This document shows positions 43,880 to 55,844 of a stretch of 64,000 nucleotides of DNA, in pieces. Origin of the DNA: Proteles cristata cristata (taxonomy: Eukaryota; Chordata; Mammalia; Carnivora; Hyaenidae). The notes beneath the pieces are model-generated. The model ran no database searches and was not told the DNA's origin. It worked only from the letters and a program-made list of their open reading frames with translations. Position numbers and translations under genes: made by a program. The stretch lies in contig JAESUZ010002551.1 in NCBI GenBank assembly GCA_017311185.1, forward strand, positions 2,170,001 through 2,234,000, read 5' to 3'. Position 1 is the stretch's first letter; each line of letters begins with the position of its first letter.

Positions 43880-45353
43880 CCTAACAACAGCTCTAATTGT
43901 ATGATTATCCTCTGTACACATAAGGAAATTCATTTCAAGTTAGTTGCCCAGAGGCTCATGACTAGAAAGTGGTAGTGTTGGTATATGGGCCCATGCCGAC
44001 ATTTCCATGAAGTCTAAAGCCATTGTTGATGGATGGTCAAAATAAAGTGCAAAGTCATTAGATAGCAAGAAGCTAAGGAGTTAGGAGGTCTTTGTTGTAC
44101 CTTATTTTTGGATTGTATCTTTTTATTAGTGCTGTAGGTTGAGTTCTTTTACCTTAACAAAGAAAGCTCGGTGATGTGAATGAAAGTATTTTCCCATACA
44201 TGTAGAGGCAGGAGGCTAGGGCTGATGGGAATATTCTGACAACCTCAATCCCTGGTGTCTGTAAGCAGTTGCACGGTGCTGCTTCTTTCGGTACTACCTG
44301 TTAGGCAATGAGGAGAGAAAGCACAAAGAGAGCCTGTGTAGTTAGTCTTTGATAGGGGCATGACCTGGTTGTGAAGCATAACAAAGTCATATTGAGCTCG
44401 AGGGCAGGGTAGGAGATAAAGCTGTGTGGCTTTATACCCAGCTGAGTCAGGGTTCTGTTAAGAAAAAGGAAGAAGTTAATTGGTTGAAAACCGTCTCTGC
44501 CACACTCTTGCTTTTGATAATGCTTTATTCTTTAACTTATGAGTAGAATATTTTGTTTGGCTTTGCTATCAGTTTTAATTTAAAAAGTAGTATTTGAAAG
44601 CACAGATAATTCTTCTTAAGGTTCCTTGATTTCTCAATTGCTATTATACTACATTACTTAATTTTTAAAGGCTTCTTTGAGAAATTTAATTTTCCTTTTA
44701 ACATTTGTAAAACCTTATTCACATTTTGGGTTCGTTTGATTTCTCTGATGAAAATTAATAAATTTGTTCAAGATTGCTATGGGATACTTGAAGTCATTGT
44801 GGGTAGGCCTCAAACCATCTGCATAATTAGGTTACATTAACCTGTCACAGGATTGATGAATTCTGTAATATTCTGCAAGTCCACAGCTGGATGAGTCTTC
44901 TGCTTTTCATGCCTGGCTGTTGAGGGTTCTCACCTTCTGCCCAGCATACTTTTCTGAAACCTGCCTACTCCTTTGGAGGTCCTATGAGGTCTCTTACCTG
45001 CTTTCAAGTAGCTTTGTATAAGGGGAAGATTGGATCAGATTTTGACCTTCCCATGAGTGAATGCCAAAAGGCAGAGATAATAGGAAGATCAGATAACAAG
45101 CTCTCTATGACACCAGCAGTAGTACTTAGCAAATAGTAGGTGCTGACTCTGAGCTTCGGCCCTTGGATTCTAAGCTTTTTAAAAAATTTTTTTATTTAAT
45201 TGATTTTCTCACTTTCACAAATTTATGAATTCTTTAAGGACTAGAACAAAGTTCTCGATGTACTGTGGTCCTTAGATAATGACTTATTGAATTGGAATTA
45301 GAATAGATAAGAATATTTATGAGATTGAAATTGTGAGGGCTTTTTTTCTTTAG
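43880..45353 (+). other. CROT: CROT intron 1, unassigned part
   Basis: No repeat landmark beyond the SINE and L1 pieces before 43876. It ends in the acceptor of exon 2. Confidence 0.5.
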
Positions 45354-45489
45354 TTTTCCTGTTGTGATTGCATCATGGAAAATCAGTTGGCTAAGTCAAC
45401 AGAAGAACGAACATTTCAGTACCAGGATTCTCTTCCATCGCTGCCTGTTCCTTCACTTGAAGAATCATTAAAAAAATACCTTGAATCAG
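45354..45489 (+). CDS. CROT: CROT coding exon 2 (start codon exon), residues 1-38
   Basis: First coding exon of peroxisomal carnitine O-octanoyltransferase, which moves medium-chain acyl groups between CoA and carnitine so that products of peroxisomal beta-oxidation can leave the organelle. The exon follows a pyrimidine tract and acceptor (tttctttag, ending 45353). It has 21 nt of 5' UTR and starts at ATG 45375-45377, with A at -3 and G at +4. The reading opens MENQLAKSTEERTFQYQDSL and ends ...KKYLES plus one base (phase 1), which I recognise as the CROT N-terminus. The donor is CAG|gtatat at 45490. The join to the exon at 48984 completes a Val codon and keeps the frame. The ATG lies in the second exon, as in other mammalian CROT genes. 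The first exon must be noncoding and upstream in the CpG island. Confidence 0.96.
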
Positions 45490-48400
45490 GTATATGTATA
45501 ATCTTTTTGTATATATTAATATTAGTAATGTAGGAAACTATGAAATCACTAGAAATTGATGAGGGTGTAATTGCTTTTTCCTGGAGGCTCATGATAATTA
45601 AAGTATCCTTAAAATGTGCAGAACTTTTGTCTTTATTTCTCAAGTTAGTTTTTCCATAGTTTGAAAAGCCAGAATGTACTTTTAGGTTTATAATAAAAAG
45701 TAGTAGGCTTCTGCTTCATTCTCTACTCCTACCCCTAAATCCCACTCCCTCAGGCAAGCATTTTCCAATATTTTCTCAGTTTTTTGATATTGTTTATTTC
45801 CAGATTTTTTTAATCCGGATTTAAAGTAACTTTTTTTGCTACTATTTATTTTTACTTTTTGATATTATAAATTTGTTTCTAAAAAGTTGTGGCTTTAGCT
45901 CTTGCACACCTTTAACCTTTCCATCCTTCACGCCCAGCGGATATGTAATCCAGTATATCCACATTTTCCTTTTCATTATCTCAACATAGTTGTACAGAAT
46001 CAACCATTTGGGATTAAATGACTAAATGAGTATTCACTTGATTGAACTCCAGGTTTTACCTTATTTAAATCAGTATGTACTTGAGTTACTTGACCTGACC
46101 ATTTAGGGTTTATGGTTATGCAGTTAACTCACAGTGTACTTTGGTGACCTTTTTGCTGATTTTTTTGTTTTGCTGGCTCATTTTTCATTTACTTACTTTG
46201 CTTTGTATCCTTAACTGATTCACTCCCAAGCACCTCAGTTCACTGAAAACCCCCTAACTACATTATGTAGATTGTATATAATACATATATGTGTATGTAT
46301 CTATATCTATATTAAATACATAAGCTATTCTCTCTGTTTCATTTCTTGGATATCCCCCTAGGGTCCACTGCATTCTTGCTCCAAAGCGTTTACTTTTCTG
46401 GAGTTGACTGACAGCTGTTCTCAGGGGCCTTTCTTTCCCCCATCATCCTGGCAGTTTGCTTCACCTCTCCCTCCTGCGTTGGATTGTCTGGTTCCTGTCT
46501 TTCTTTTTCTCCCTCTTTTCCCTTATTTTTGTGAAGTGCATCTTCAGGAGCTACTTGAGAAAGGAACTTTTGGGAAGAAAAGAATGTGAGACCTAAAAAT
46601 TTATTCTACCTTCATACCTGATTGATTGGCTGAATATAGAATATTCTGTGTTGGAAATGATTTTTCTTTAGGAGTTTTGAAGATAACTCTCTATTCCTCT
46701 TGAGATGTCTCATGCCATTCTGTTTGATCCTTTATATGTGGTTTGTTTTTTACTTTGTGGATGTGTTTGGAAACCTTTTATCCCTACCATTCTGATTTTC
46801 TCCATGTCCCTTAGTGTATAGATTGTTTTCATTTATTTCTCTGAATACACAGTAGGTTCTTTTAAGTTTAAAAAATTCATGTTACTTCTAGGACATTTTA
46901 AAAATAGTTTTTCTTGGATAGTCTTCTCCTTCCTTTGCCCTCTCTAGAACTCCTGTTAATTGGATCTGGAGCATTCTGGACTAAGCTTTTAATTAAAAAA
47001 GTATTTCCTTCATTATTAGTGCCTTTCCCTTTCTGGGAAAGGGTCTGTTTACTGTTTGGAATCACCAATCCCGTTTTTTGACTCTCATGTGAGATGCTTG
47101 CCTCAAATATCTAATAATCTGTAGTCTTCATATTTAAGAGCTACACCCTAAAAAGCCAATTGAGAGCTTTATGTGTGTGGATAGGGATTTGGTGACTGGT
47201 GGACTTCCAGTGACCCTTGTTGCAGAGATCTAGCAGTTCCATTGGGGCATGCCCAGATCTACATAATAATTTCTCTTGGACCGATCTGTTTCCCCAAAGA
47301 GTTCTCTTTTGTTTAGAAGGTATGAGCCTGGTTTCTAGTGTTTTGGGAGCTAAGTAGGGGAAGGAAGCTGGAGGGGTTATTGTTCGGGGTATACACTTAA
47401 TTATAATCTCTTTCTTTTACAGTATGTGTTAGAAGCTATGTATTCTGCTTGTTGAGGTCAATTTTTCCTAAGAATAGACCTCTAGATTTCTACTGGCATT
47501 GGTAGGAAGTCGTTTGGCTTTCTAGAGTGGAGAAGGATCTACAGGAGTGGGTGCGGATGGGGTGATTGTCTGCTGCTTCTGAACACTTTTAAGAAGACCT
47601 GTTTTCGGCTTCTCTTTGCCCCCTTTGAAAGTACATTTGCCTACAATTCTTGAACCTTTCCGGAGTTCTACTGTAGGAATTGGTTTGCTTCTTGGTTTGC
47701 ACCTAACTTTACCTTGTCTCTTCCTACCGTCCACTGCCTAGGCTTTAGATGGGCTTTCTGCAGCCTACAAAGCCCCTATTTTCTCATGTGTTTTCTGATT
47801 TGTAAAATGTTAGCTTAACTAGTCCGCTGTCCTCTCCTTCCATATTCTTGGTCCTTACAGGTTTTGCCTTTGTAATTACTGTCACTTTACTAAATTGTAG
47901 GAGGATTGGAGATAAAGGTATGCATTTAGTTCACTTTGTTTAACTGAAAGCCCTTGATATTTTTTAAATTTCTTCTTTTCTCTTTTTCCTCATGTACTTC
48001 TATGGGAAACTGGGAATTCAGGTTTCTTATTTTAAAAAATTACTGATTATTCACTGTTTTTGATTATTCATATCACTTGGACTTTTTCTAAATAGAGCTG
48101 TTTAAATCGACTTTAAAGTAGTACTTGGAAGAGACAGAATCAAACAAAAGGAGAATATTAATGTCCTTTGCTAATTTGCTTTTGTCTTCAGCTTAATTTT
48201 CAGAACAATTGGTTTTCATTTTCATGGACTAGGAATCTTGTATTTCATTTGTTTTTGTTTTGTGTGTGTGGTCTTTTTGTTTGATTGTTTTTAAAGGAAA
48301 TTGTTATTGGCTCTGGCTCTGGGCTGGAGGCAGGCTTTACACTTAAATTTACATACATATTACATTTACATATATGATGTTCAAGGCTCTGCTTGGACAT

Positions 48401-48612
48401 TAATGGAAAATTTTAATTTCTCTTATTCATAGCTAAACAACTTTGACTTTTCTGTTGGACTAATAGCTAGATGATAGTTCTGTCTTTATCATTTTAACTC
48501 TCATCATCCAAAATGATTTTAAAATAATTTTTCAGAAAATGGTTATTAGATTACACAGTATCCACTGTTTAATTTTTTACCACATTTTACATTGTTGCCT
48601 TTCAGCTATTTT
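45490..48612 (+). other. CROT: CROT intron 2, repeat-poor
   Basis: About 3.1 kb without any SINE, the longest SINE-free stretch in the gene. AT-rich. The frame at 47522-47734 (- strand, basic) has no recognised family. A SINE at 48613 ends the stretch. Confidence 0.6.
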
Positions 48613-48817
48613 TTTTTTTTTTTTATCTAGGAGAGAGAGAGAGACAGCGTGAGCAGGGGAGGGTCAGAGAGAGAGGGAGTCACAGACTGAAACAGGCTCC
48701 AGGCTCTGAGCTGGCGATCAGCACAGAGCCCACGCGGGGCTCGAACCCACGAACCGCGAGATCATGACCTAAGCGAAAGTCGGACGCTTAACCGACTAAG
48801 CCACCCAGGCGCCCCAC
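48613..48817 (-). mobile_element. CAN-SINE, young, close to CROT exon 3
   Basis: Perfect duplication cctttcagctatttt on both sides. Its 3' head end is 166 bp upstream of exon 3. Confidence 0.95.
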
Positions 48818-48983
48818 CTTTCAGCTATTTTGATGTAAACTCTATTATAATTTTTTGGACTGCTGTGATAATTAATGTGTATATAATTGTTTTACATAAT
48901 TAAGTCTCAAGATTTATGTAATAATGAGGTGAGTTTGTGGTACTTGACGTCTAAATATTTTAATGGGTATTTTTTCTTTACAG

Positions 48984-49108
48984 TAAAGCCGTTTGCAAAT
49001 AAAGAAGAATATAAAAAAACTGAAGAAATTGTCCAAAAATTTCAGGATGGTGTTGGAAGAAAATTGCACCAGAAATTACTTGAAAGGGCAAAAGGAAAAA
49101 GAAATTGG
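48984..49108 (+). CDS. CROT: CROT coding exon 3, residues 39-80
   Basis: 125-nt exon between acceptor tttacag (ending 48983) and donor TGG|gtattt (49109). It completes the split Val codon, then reads KPFANKEEYKKTEEIVQKFQ onward to ...LLERAKGKRNW, ending in phase 0. This is the start of the choline/carnitine acyltransferase fold. It differs from the human protein as I remember it at a few positions (for example K for Q in the NKEEY stretch), as expected for a carnivore orthologue. The donor lacks the usual A/G at +3 to +5 strength (gtattt). Without splicing the frame runs 8 codons into the intron and stops at about 49130. A minus-strand SINE at 48613-48817 lies only 166 bp upstream of the exon. 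Confidence 0.96.
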
Positions 49109-49309
49109 GTATTTGTGTTATTGTACTTATAATTAGAAAATTGATGAAATTGAATGAAAAGTAAAAATGTTTTATTTAAATAGCTTTCATTTTAAAGTTA
49201 TTAGTGTAAACATCCTTGCAGTCATTTTTGTAGTCATCTGAAAGAATTAATGAATTGTTTAACTCTAGGGAGTTTAAGTGTTATGTGTGAGCTTTTCTTT
49301 TACATGTGG

Positions 49310-49446
49310 AAAACTTGTTAAAATGCAGATTTCCTGGGACCAATAATTCTGATTCAGTATCTTTGGAATGGGGAGGCCTGTATACCCTTGTTTTAACTGT
49401 TCCATGTGGTTCTGATAGAATTGATCTGAAACATTTTGTTCAGCTA
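49310..49446 (+). mobile_element. MER5-like hAT DNA-transposon remnant, CROT intron 3
   Basis: Contains cttgttaaaatgcagatttc, then attctgattcagtatctttg, then ggaatggggaggcctg, the landmarks of the MER5A (hAT-Charlie) non-autonomous family. Short, with no coding. Confidence 0.7.
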
Positions 49447-49727
49447 ATCCTAGCCTGAAAAAACTCCAAACACTAAATAGACATGCCACATAGGTGGCAT
49501 ACAAATACTTAAGCATTGCATGGGAGAGAAAGGACCTATGACAGAGTTGGAGTAGAGAATGGTTATGAGTGTTATATGCTGGAATTAAATTGAGCAGGAG
49601 ATGTCATATAGTCGTTACTGACACACTGCATAATTTTCCATAACGAATCTTTAACTTCTTCAGCTTAACTACTCTACTTCTGTAGTATGAAGCAGAGAAT
49701 AGGTTTTTATAATTAAAAAACATTGTC

Positions 49728-49962
49728 AGGATGCCTGGGTGGCTCAGTCAGTTGAGCGTCTGACTTCGGCTCAGGTCATGATCTCCCAGTTTGTGGGTTT
49801 GAGCCTTTCATGGGGCTCTGTGCTAACAGCTCAAAACCTGCAGCCTGCTTCAGATTCTGTGTCTCTCTGTCTCTCCGCCCCTCCCTGACTCATGCTCTGT
49901 CTCTCTCTCTCTCCTTTCAAAAATAAGTAAATAAAATTAAAAAAAATTTTTTTAAAGCAATA
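49728..49962 (+). mobile_element. CAN-SINE, CROT intron 3
   Basis: Head gatgcctgggtggctcagtc. Tail with aataagtaaataaaattaaa. Confidence 0.93.
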
Positions 49963-50493
49963 AAGAAGTCTCTTTAAAGAAGTTTTTGAATAGCTAGAAA
50001 TAATGATTGTAACTATAAGTTTTAGAAATAAGCTGATCTTTACATTAGTTATTGATAACTATGAAGGAATCATAAACTATGAAGGAATAATAAAATTTTA
50101 TAGTTCAAGATTCCTTTCTTCTCAGTTTTGAGACCTGGGCAGTTTTAATTGAATCAGGGTAAAGGTAAAGAAGTCTGTATCCTTTTTGGTTATTTCCTTT
50201 TCTGGATGACTGCTTATGGTTTATAACATCCATTTCTTTAAAAATAACTCAAGATAACTTGATGCGATCTGTATATTTATGCATTAAATTCAGTTGCACA
50301 TCATAAAAGAAGGACACAGAAGGCACTGTCTGTGAAAAAATCTAAATTTACATGTACTGAAAAGGTTTCATATTTCTGATTTAATTTCAGTTTTTGCTTG
50401 AAAAAGGAAAATTGCAAATGTCTTAATAGTTGGTATAATTAACTGAGGATTTGTAAATATTTATTGTACCCAAGTACTCTGAAAAAACACACC

Positions 50494-50746
50494 TGGGACG
50501 CCTGGGTGGCTTAGTCGGTTAAGTGTCCGACTTTCGCTTAGGTCATGATCTCGCGGTTCGTGGGTTCGAGCCCCGCGTCGGGCTCTGTGCTGACTGCCAG
50601 CTCAGAGCCTGGAGCCTGTTTCAGTCTGTGACTCCCTCTCTCTCTGACCCTCCCCTGCTCACGCTGTCTCTCTCTCTCTCTCTCCTGGAAATAAATAAAA
50701 CATAAAAAAAATCAAAACAAAACAAAAACAAACAAACAAAAAAAAC
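50494..50746 (+). mobile_element. CAN-SINE, young, CROT intron 3
   Basis: Near-consensus head gacgcctgggtggcttagtc. Tail interrupted by caaaacaaaacaaaa. Flanks aaaaacacacct / aaaaccacacct. Confidence 0.95.
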
Positions 50747-50957
50747 CACACCTATGGACTTTGATGTTTGTGATTTTATTATGATCTATCTGAAGTTACC
50801 TTTTCAGGGCTTTCTGGTTCCCTGTTATTGACAGTGCAAATAAACTGAATAATATTTAAGATGGTACAGTTCCAAAAGAAAGAAATGATCATAGCATTTT
50901 TCAGTTATCTATGATAATTTAAAACAAAATGTGTTTTTATTTTTCAATTAATTAATT

Positions 50958-51150
50958 TTAAAAAATATTTTTATTTATTTCTAGGAGAGAGACACACAGA
51001 GAGAGAGAGACACACAGACTCTCAAATAGGCTCCAGGCTCTGAGCCGGCAGTCAGCACAGAGCCCGATGCGGGGTTCGAACCCATGAACCGCGAGATCAT
51101 GACCTAACCGAAAGTCGGACGCTTAACCGACTAAGCCACCCAGGCGCCCC
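50958..51150 (-). mobile_element. CAN-SINE, CROT intron 3
   Basis: Head taagccacccaggcgcccct. Body slightly shortened. About 195 bp upstream of exon 4. Confidence 0.94.
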
Positions 51151-51345
51151 TATTTTTTAATTTATTATTAGTTAAACATGCTACATTAAAATCCATTGTC
51201 ATTGTGCAATTTGATGTGGGCAAGTAAATGTGCTTTTAAGTGTTAAAGAGTAAACAAGTACAGCTTTTGTTTTGTTTTCTTTGGCAGCAGTTACACATTC
51301 AAGTATACCCAATCTCATTAAGTTGAAGTTCTTAATTTCTTTTAG

Positions 51346-51527
51346 CTGGAAGAATGGTGGCTGAATGTTGCCTATCTGGATGCTCGTTTACCATCACAAC
51401 TGAATGTCAATTTTGCGGGTCCTGCACCTTATTTTGAACACTGCTGGCCTCCAAAGGAAGGCACTCAGTTGGAAAGAGGAAGTATAACTCTTTGGCATAA
51501 CTTGAACTACTGGCAGCTATTAAGAAA
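51346..51527 (+). CDS. CROT: CROT coding exon 4, residues 81-140
   Basis: 182-nt exon between acceptor ttcttttag (ending 51345) and donor AAA|gtaagg (51528). It reads LEEWWLNVAYLDARLPSQLN at the start and ends ...LNYWQLLR plus two bases (phase 2). It contains the conserved carnitine acyltransferase segment with the PPKEGTQLERGS stretch found in CROT. The next exon supplies the third base of the Lys codon. The following intron is only 172 bp, so exons 4 and 5 form a close pair. Confidence 0.97.
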
Positions 51528-51699
51528 GTAAGGACACTTATGTGAATTCAGTAACAGATTTACCTACAGTTTTTAGGTGGCAAAATATTTGAGAAGCTTA
51601 ATTTTACTTATTCGAAGATACTACGGTTGTGACTGCTTGGTTTACAAGTGTTATAATGACTTGCTGACCAAAATACTTTTTGTTTGTTTGTTTTAATAG

Positions 51700-51824
51700 G
51701 GAAAAAGTGCCTGTTCATAAAGTTGGAAATAATCCTCTCGATATGAATCAATTCCGAATGCTGTTTTCCACCTGCAAGATTCCAGGGATTACTAGAGATT
51801 CAGTTATAAATTATTTTAGGACTG
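51700..51824 (+). CDS. CROT: CROT coding exon 5, residues 141-182
   Basis: 125-nt exon after acceptor ttttaatag (ending 51699), with the strong donor CTG|gtaagt at 51825. One base completes Lys141. The exon then reads EKVPVHKVGNNPLDMNQFRM and ends ...DSVINYFRT plus one base (phase 1). The PLDMNQFRMLFSTCK segment is highly characteristic of CROT. The downstream intron is large (about 8.77 kb). It contains a + strand L1, an ancient repeat, a MaLR-like LTR and four SINEs before the next coding exon. Confidence 0.97.
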
Positions 51825-51977
51825 GTAAGTAGAAAATATGGGTACTTTTTGGTAAAGGCATTGGGATTTGGGTAGTTGTGCTGTGGTTTCTACTATGACA
51901 CTATGGATGACTAATCAGAGGCTTTCTTTGAACCTTTTAGTCCTTGTGATTAGTTGAAAGTAATTTGTGGGGATGGA

Positions 51978-52157
51978 TTTTTTTAAAATGCTTGTTTATT
52001 TTGAGAGAGAAAGAGAGAGAGAGACACGCAGAGAGCATCCAAAGCAGGATTTCTGCTGCCAGCTCAGAGTCTGACATTGGGCTTGAACTTATCAACTGTA
52101 AGATGATGACCTGAGCTGAAATCAAGAGTTGGACGCTAAACCAACTGAGGTACCCTG
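51978..52157 (-). mobile_element. CAN-SINE, diverged, CROT intron 5
   Basis: Head degraded (caactgaggtaccctg). Starts about 150 bp after exon 5. Confidence 0.88.
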
Positions 52158-52369
52158 TGAATGGGTTTTATAAAATGTGTCTTACATAGTTCCATACAAA
52201 AGCTGATGCTTGCATTGCATCATTTGAGAAATTAAATTTTAAAGAGCATTATCAGTTAGAGTATTAGGAAATTTGGAGCATATGATCTAGATCTTTCTGT
52301 CTCTACCCTCTTATCTGAATTCTCTTTTTAAGTGTCTGCTTGTATATGGTTATCATGCCTCATTTCTCT

Positions 52370-52515
52370 TTGTTCTTATCTGTGAGCATGGAATGTTTTT
52401 CCATTTCTTTGTGTCTGCTTCAGTTTCTTTCATAAGCTTTCTATAGTTTTTAGCATACAGCTCTTTTACCTCTGTGATTAGATTTATTCTTAGGTATTTT
52501 ATGGTTTTTGGGCAT
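52370..52515 (-). mobile_element. L1 ORF2 fragment in CROT intron 5
   Basis: Minus-strand L1 ORF2 piece (reading [20 protein letters not shown] in part), about 150 bp, truncated at both ends. It matches the same ORF2 region seen at 10400-10500. Confidence 0.8.
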
Positions 52516-52589
52516 GTAAAGTGCAGAGTCATTAATTGAATAATGTGCCTCTTAATACAATCCTTCAAGCTGTCATAAACTATATTCTT

Positions 52590-53918
52590 GTACTATGGCC
52601 ATGTGAAGAGGTACAGATAGGGATAAAGCTGAGGTAATAAGTAAACAAAGAAAGAACAGAGTTGGTGATAAATACTGTATAGAGAATTCAAATAGCGGGT
52701 AACTGGGCGACTGTTTACATAGTCAGGGAAAGCCTTTTTGAAGATACGAATAATATGTCTCAGCAGCTTTTTGGCTTTTTATTTTTGTTTGATTCATATT
52801 GTTGTTTTATGTGTGGAGGGAAGAAATCCCTTGGGCACGAATAAACTTGGCATGTTTGAAGGGGAATATTGATGGAGTACAGTAGGCCAGAGGGGGCGGG
52901 GCCAACTGGAGTGGTGACTAGAGGCTAGATCTTATGTATTTTGTAAGCCAACTCAGGTTTTTGGATTTTACTTAAAATGTGAATAAGACAATATTAGTGA
53001 GTTTTGAGAAAGTGATGTGAACAGGTTTATGTTTTGAAATGATGATTCTACTTCCTGTTTGAAGATTAAGATTTTTGGAGATAATGATAGAAGCAGGGAA
53101 ATCAGTTAGAAGATTGTTTTAGTAGTTCTAGTGAGCCAGAATAATGACTTGTACTAGGGTGATAACATGGAGCTGATAAAAAGTTGTTAGATTCTGGATA
53201 TATTTTGGATTTGGGTGTAGCAGAATAATTCATAGATTGGTTATGAGATGTAAGGGGAAAAAAGGGAGTCAGACAACTTCAAGGTATTTGGCTTAAGAAA
53301 TGGAGTAGATAGGTGTGTTGGTACATGAGATGAGAAAAATTAGGAGGAAATATTTAGGGAGGAAATTAAGAGGTCCCTGCCTTTTAGACATCTGAAGTGA
53401 AATGCAAATAGACAGTTGGATACAAAGTTTGGACTTGAAGAACAATTTCAGTGCTGCACAGAGAGATTTAGGAATCCCCATTAGCAGTCACAGAAAACAT
53501 TTTAAATCCTTAAGAGTAGCTAAGATTACTTTTGTAACACATATAGATGAAGATTATCAGGTGAACTGGTAATGATGCTTAGCACAATTAAATATGGTAT
53601 TTGGTGGTCTGAAGAGGAGAGCACAGCAAGAGAGACCAAGGTGGGAAAGAACAAGGACAGTGGTCTCCTAGAAGCCAAGAGGAGGAAGTGTTGTATTGAA
53701 TGCTCCAGAGGTTAACTGAGGTAAAAATTAAAAGTGGCCGTTGTATTTGTCAACATGATATAAACAATCTGCTCCTGACAAGAGCAGTCTTAGTGGAGGT
53801 TGGAGAAGGGAGCTCAACTGGAGGAGATGAAAACAAGCCAAGTAAGTAGTGACAACATTTGGAAATAATCCTTATGGGAGAACTTTTGATGTACAGTGGG
53901 AGATACTTTATCTTTTTA
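52590..53918 (+). repeat. Ancient unnamed interspersed repeat, left part (CROT intron 5)
   Basis: GA-rich sequence with a run of phrases I recognise as a dispersed ancient mammalian repeat (tagtcagggaaagccttttt, then ttggcatgtttgaaggggaa, then gacaagagcagtcttagtgg). I cannot name the family. It is interrupted at 53938 by the L1 and resumes at 55845. No open frame longer than about 70 codons. Confidence 0.5.
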
Positions 53919-53937
53919 AAAATAGGTGCTATTATAT

Positions 53938-55825
53938 AACAAAAAGAAGAAAAAGTCATCCAGATCGGCAGGAAAGAAGTCAGACTTTTGCTGTTTGCAG
54001 ATCACAGGATACTCACAGATGGCACCAAAAAATTGTTAGAGCTAATACATGAATTTGGCACAGTCACAGGGTATAAAATCAACGTGCAGAAATCTGTTGT
54101 ATTTCTATACACCAATTACAAAGTGACAGAAAAAGAAATAAGGAAATTGATCCCATTTGCAATTACATCAAAAACAGTAAGATACCTAGGAAAGTACTAA
54201 AGAGGTACTCTGAAAACTATAGAACACTTAGGAAAGAAATTGAAGAGCACACAAAGAAATGGAAAAGCATTTCATGGTCATTGAAGAACAAACATTGTTA
54301 AAACGCCTATACTACCCAAAGCAATCTATACATTTAATGCAGTCCCAATCAAAATACTACTAGCATTTTTTGCAGAGCTAGAACAAGCGGTCCTAAAATT
54401 TGTATGGAATCACAAAAGACCTCGAAGAGTCCAAGCAATCCTGAAAAGGGCAAACAAAATTGGAGGTGTCACAATTCTGGTTTCAAGCTTTATTACAAAG
54501 CTGTAGTCATCAAGACACTACTGTTACTTCCACAAAAACAGAATAAAACACCCAGAAATGGACTCACAACTACATGATCAACTCCTCTTTGACAAAGCAG
54601 GAAAGACTCTCCAATGGGGAAAAAAAAAAAGTCCCTTCAACAAATGGTGTTGAGAAAACTCGGCAGTGACCAGGATGAAAGACCTACATGTGAGACATGA
54701 AACCATCAGAATACTAGAGGAGAACACAGGCAGTAACCTCCTTGACCTTGGCAGCAGCAACTTCTTACTAGACACTTTGCTGGAGGCAAGGGGGAAAAAA
54801 GCAAACATGAACTGCTTCATCAAGATAAAAAGCTTTTATACAGTGAAGGAAACAATCAACAAACTAAAGGTAACTTATGGGATGGGAGAAGGTATTTGCA
54901 AATGACATATCGGATAAAGGGTTAATATCCAAAGTCTATAAAGAACTTAACAAATTCAACACACACACACACACACACACACAAAATGGGCAGAAGACAT
55001 GAATAGACACTTTTCCAAAGAAGACATCCAGATGGCTAACAGACACCTGAAAAGATACTCAACATCACTCATCATCGGGGAAATACACATCAAAGCCACG
55101 ATGAGATACCACCTCATACTGTCAGAATGACTGAAATTAACAACAGAAGAAACGATAGGTGTTTACAAGGATGCAGAAAAAGGGGAAACCTCTTGCACTA
55201 TACGTGGGAATACAAACTGGTGCAGCCACTCTGGAGAACAGTAGGGAGGTTCCTCAAAAAGTTAAAAATAGAACTGCCCCATAATCTAGCAATTGTACCA
55301 CTAGGTATTTACCCAAAGGATACAAAAATACAGATTCAGAGGGGTCTATGGACCCCAAAGTTTATAGCAGCATTATCAAAATAGGCAAACTATGTGTATA
55401 CACACATATACATACATACATGCACACATGTACATACATACACCCACACAATAGAATATTAGCCATCAAAAATAATGAAATCTTACCATTTGCAATGACA
55501 TGGATGAAGCTAGAATGTATTAGGCTAAGCAAAATAAGTCCGAAACCATATGATATCACTCATACGTGGAATTTAAGAAACAAAAACAGATGAGCATATG
55601 GAAAGGGGGGGGTTGGAGTGAGAAGAGTGGAAAACACCACAAGAGTCTTAATGATAGAGAACAAATAGGCTGGTGGAGGGAGCTGGGCTTAGATTGGTGA
55701 TGGGTATTAAGGAAAACAATTGTGGTGAGCACTGGGAGTTGTATATGAGTGATGAATCCCTGAATTCTCCTGAAACCAATACTGCACTATATGTTGGCTA
55801 GCTAAAATTTCAATTAAAAAAAAGT
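53938..55825 (+). mobile_element. 5'-truncated L1 in CROT intron 5, ORF2 C-terminal half
   Basis: Plus-strand L1 of about 1.9 kb in the same orientation as CROT. ORF2 pieces occur at 53988-54200, 54666-54905 and 55127-55384, broken by frameshifts. A CA-rich microsatellite is at 54958-54983, and the 3' UTR ends in aattaaaaaaaagtaaaa. Imperfect flanking duplications (53919-53937 and 55826-55844, matching at 16 of 19 positions) support these boundaries and an older age than the copy at 8751. The RT FADD region is at the truncated 5' end. Confidence 0.88.
54958..54983. repeat. (CA)n microsatellite inside L1
   Basis: About 13 CA units within the ORF2 remnant. Confidence 0.95.
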
Positions 55826-55844
55826 AAAATGAGTGCTGTTATAT

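Noticed and set aside
47522..47734. Basic 70-residue minus-strand frame in CROT intron 2
   Set aside because: No recognised family and no splice or start context beyond chance.
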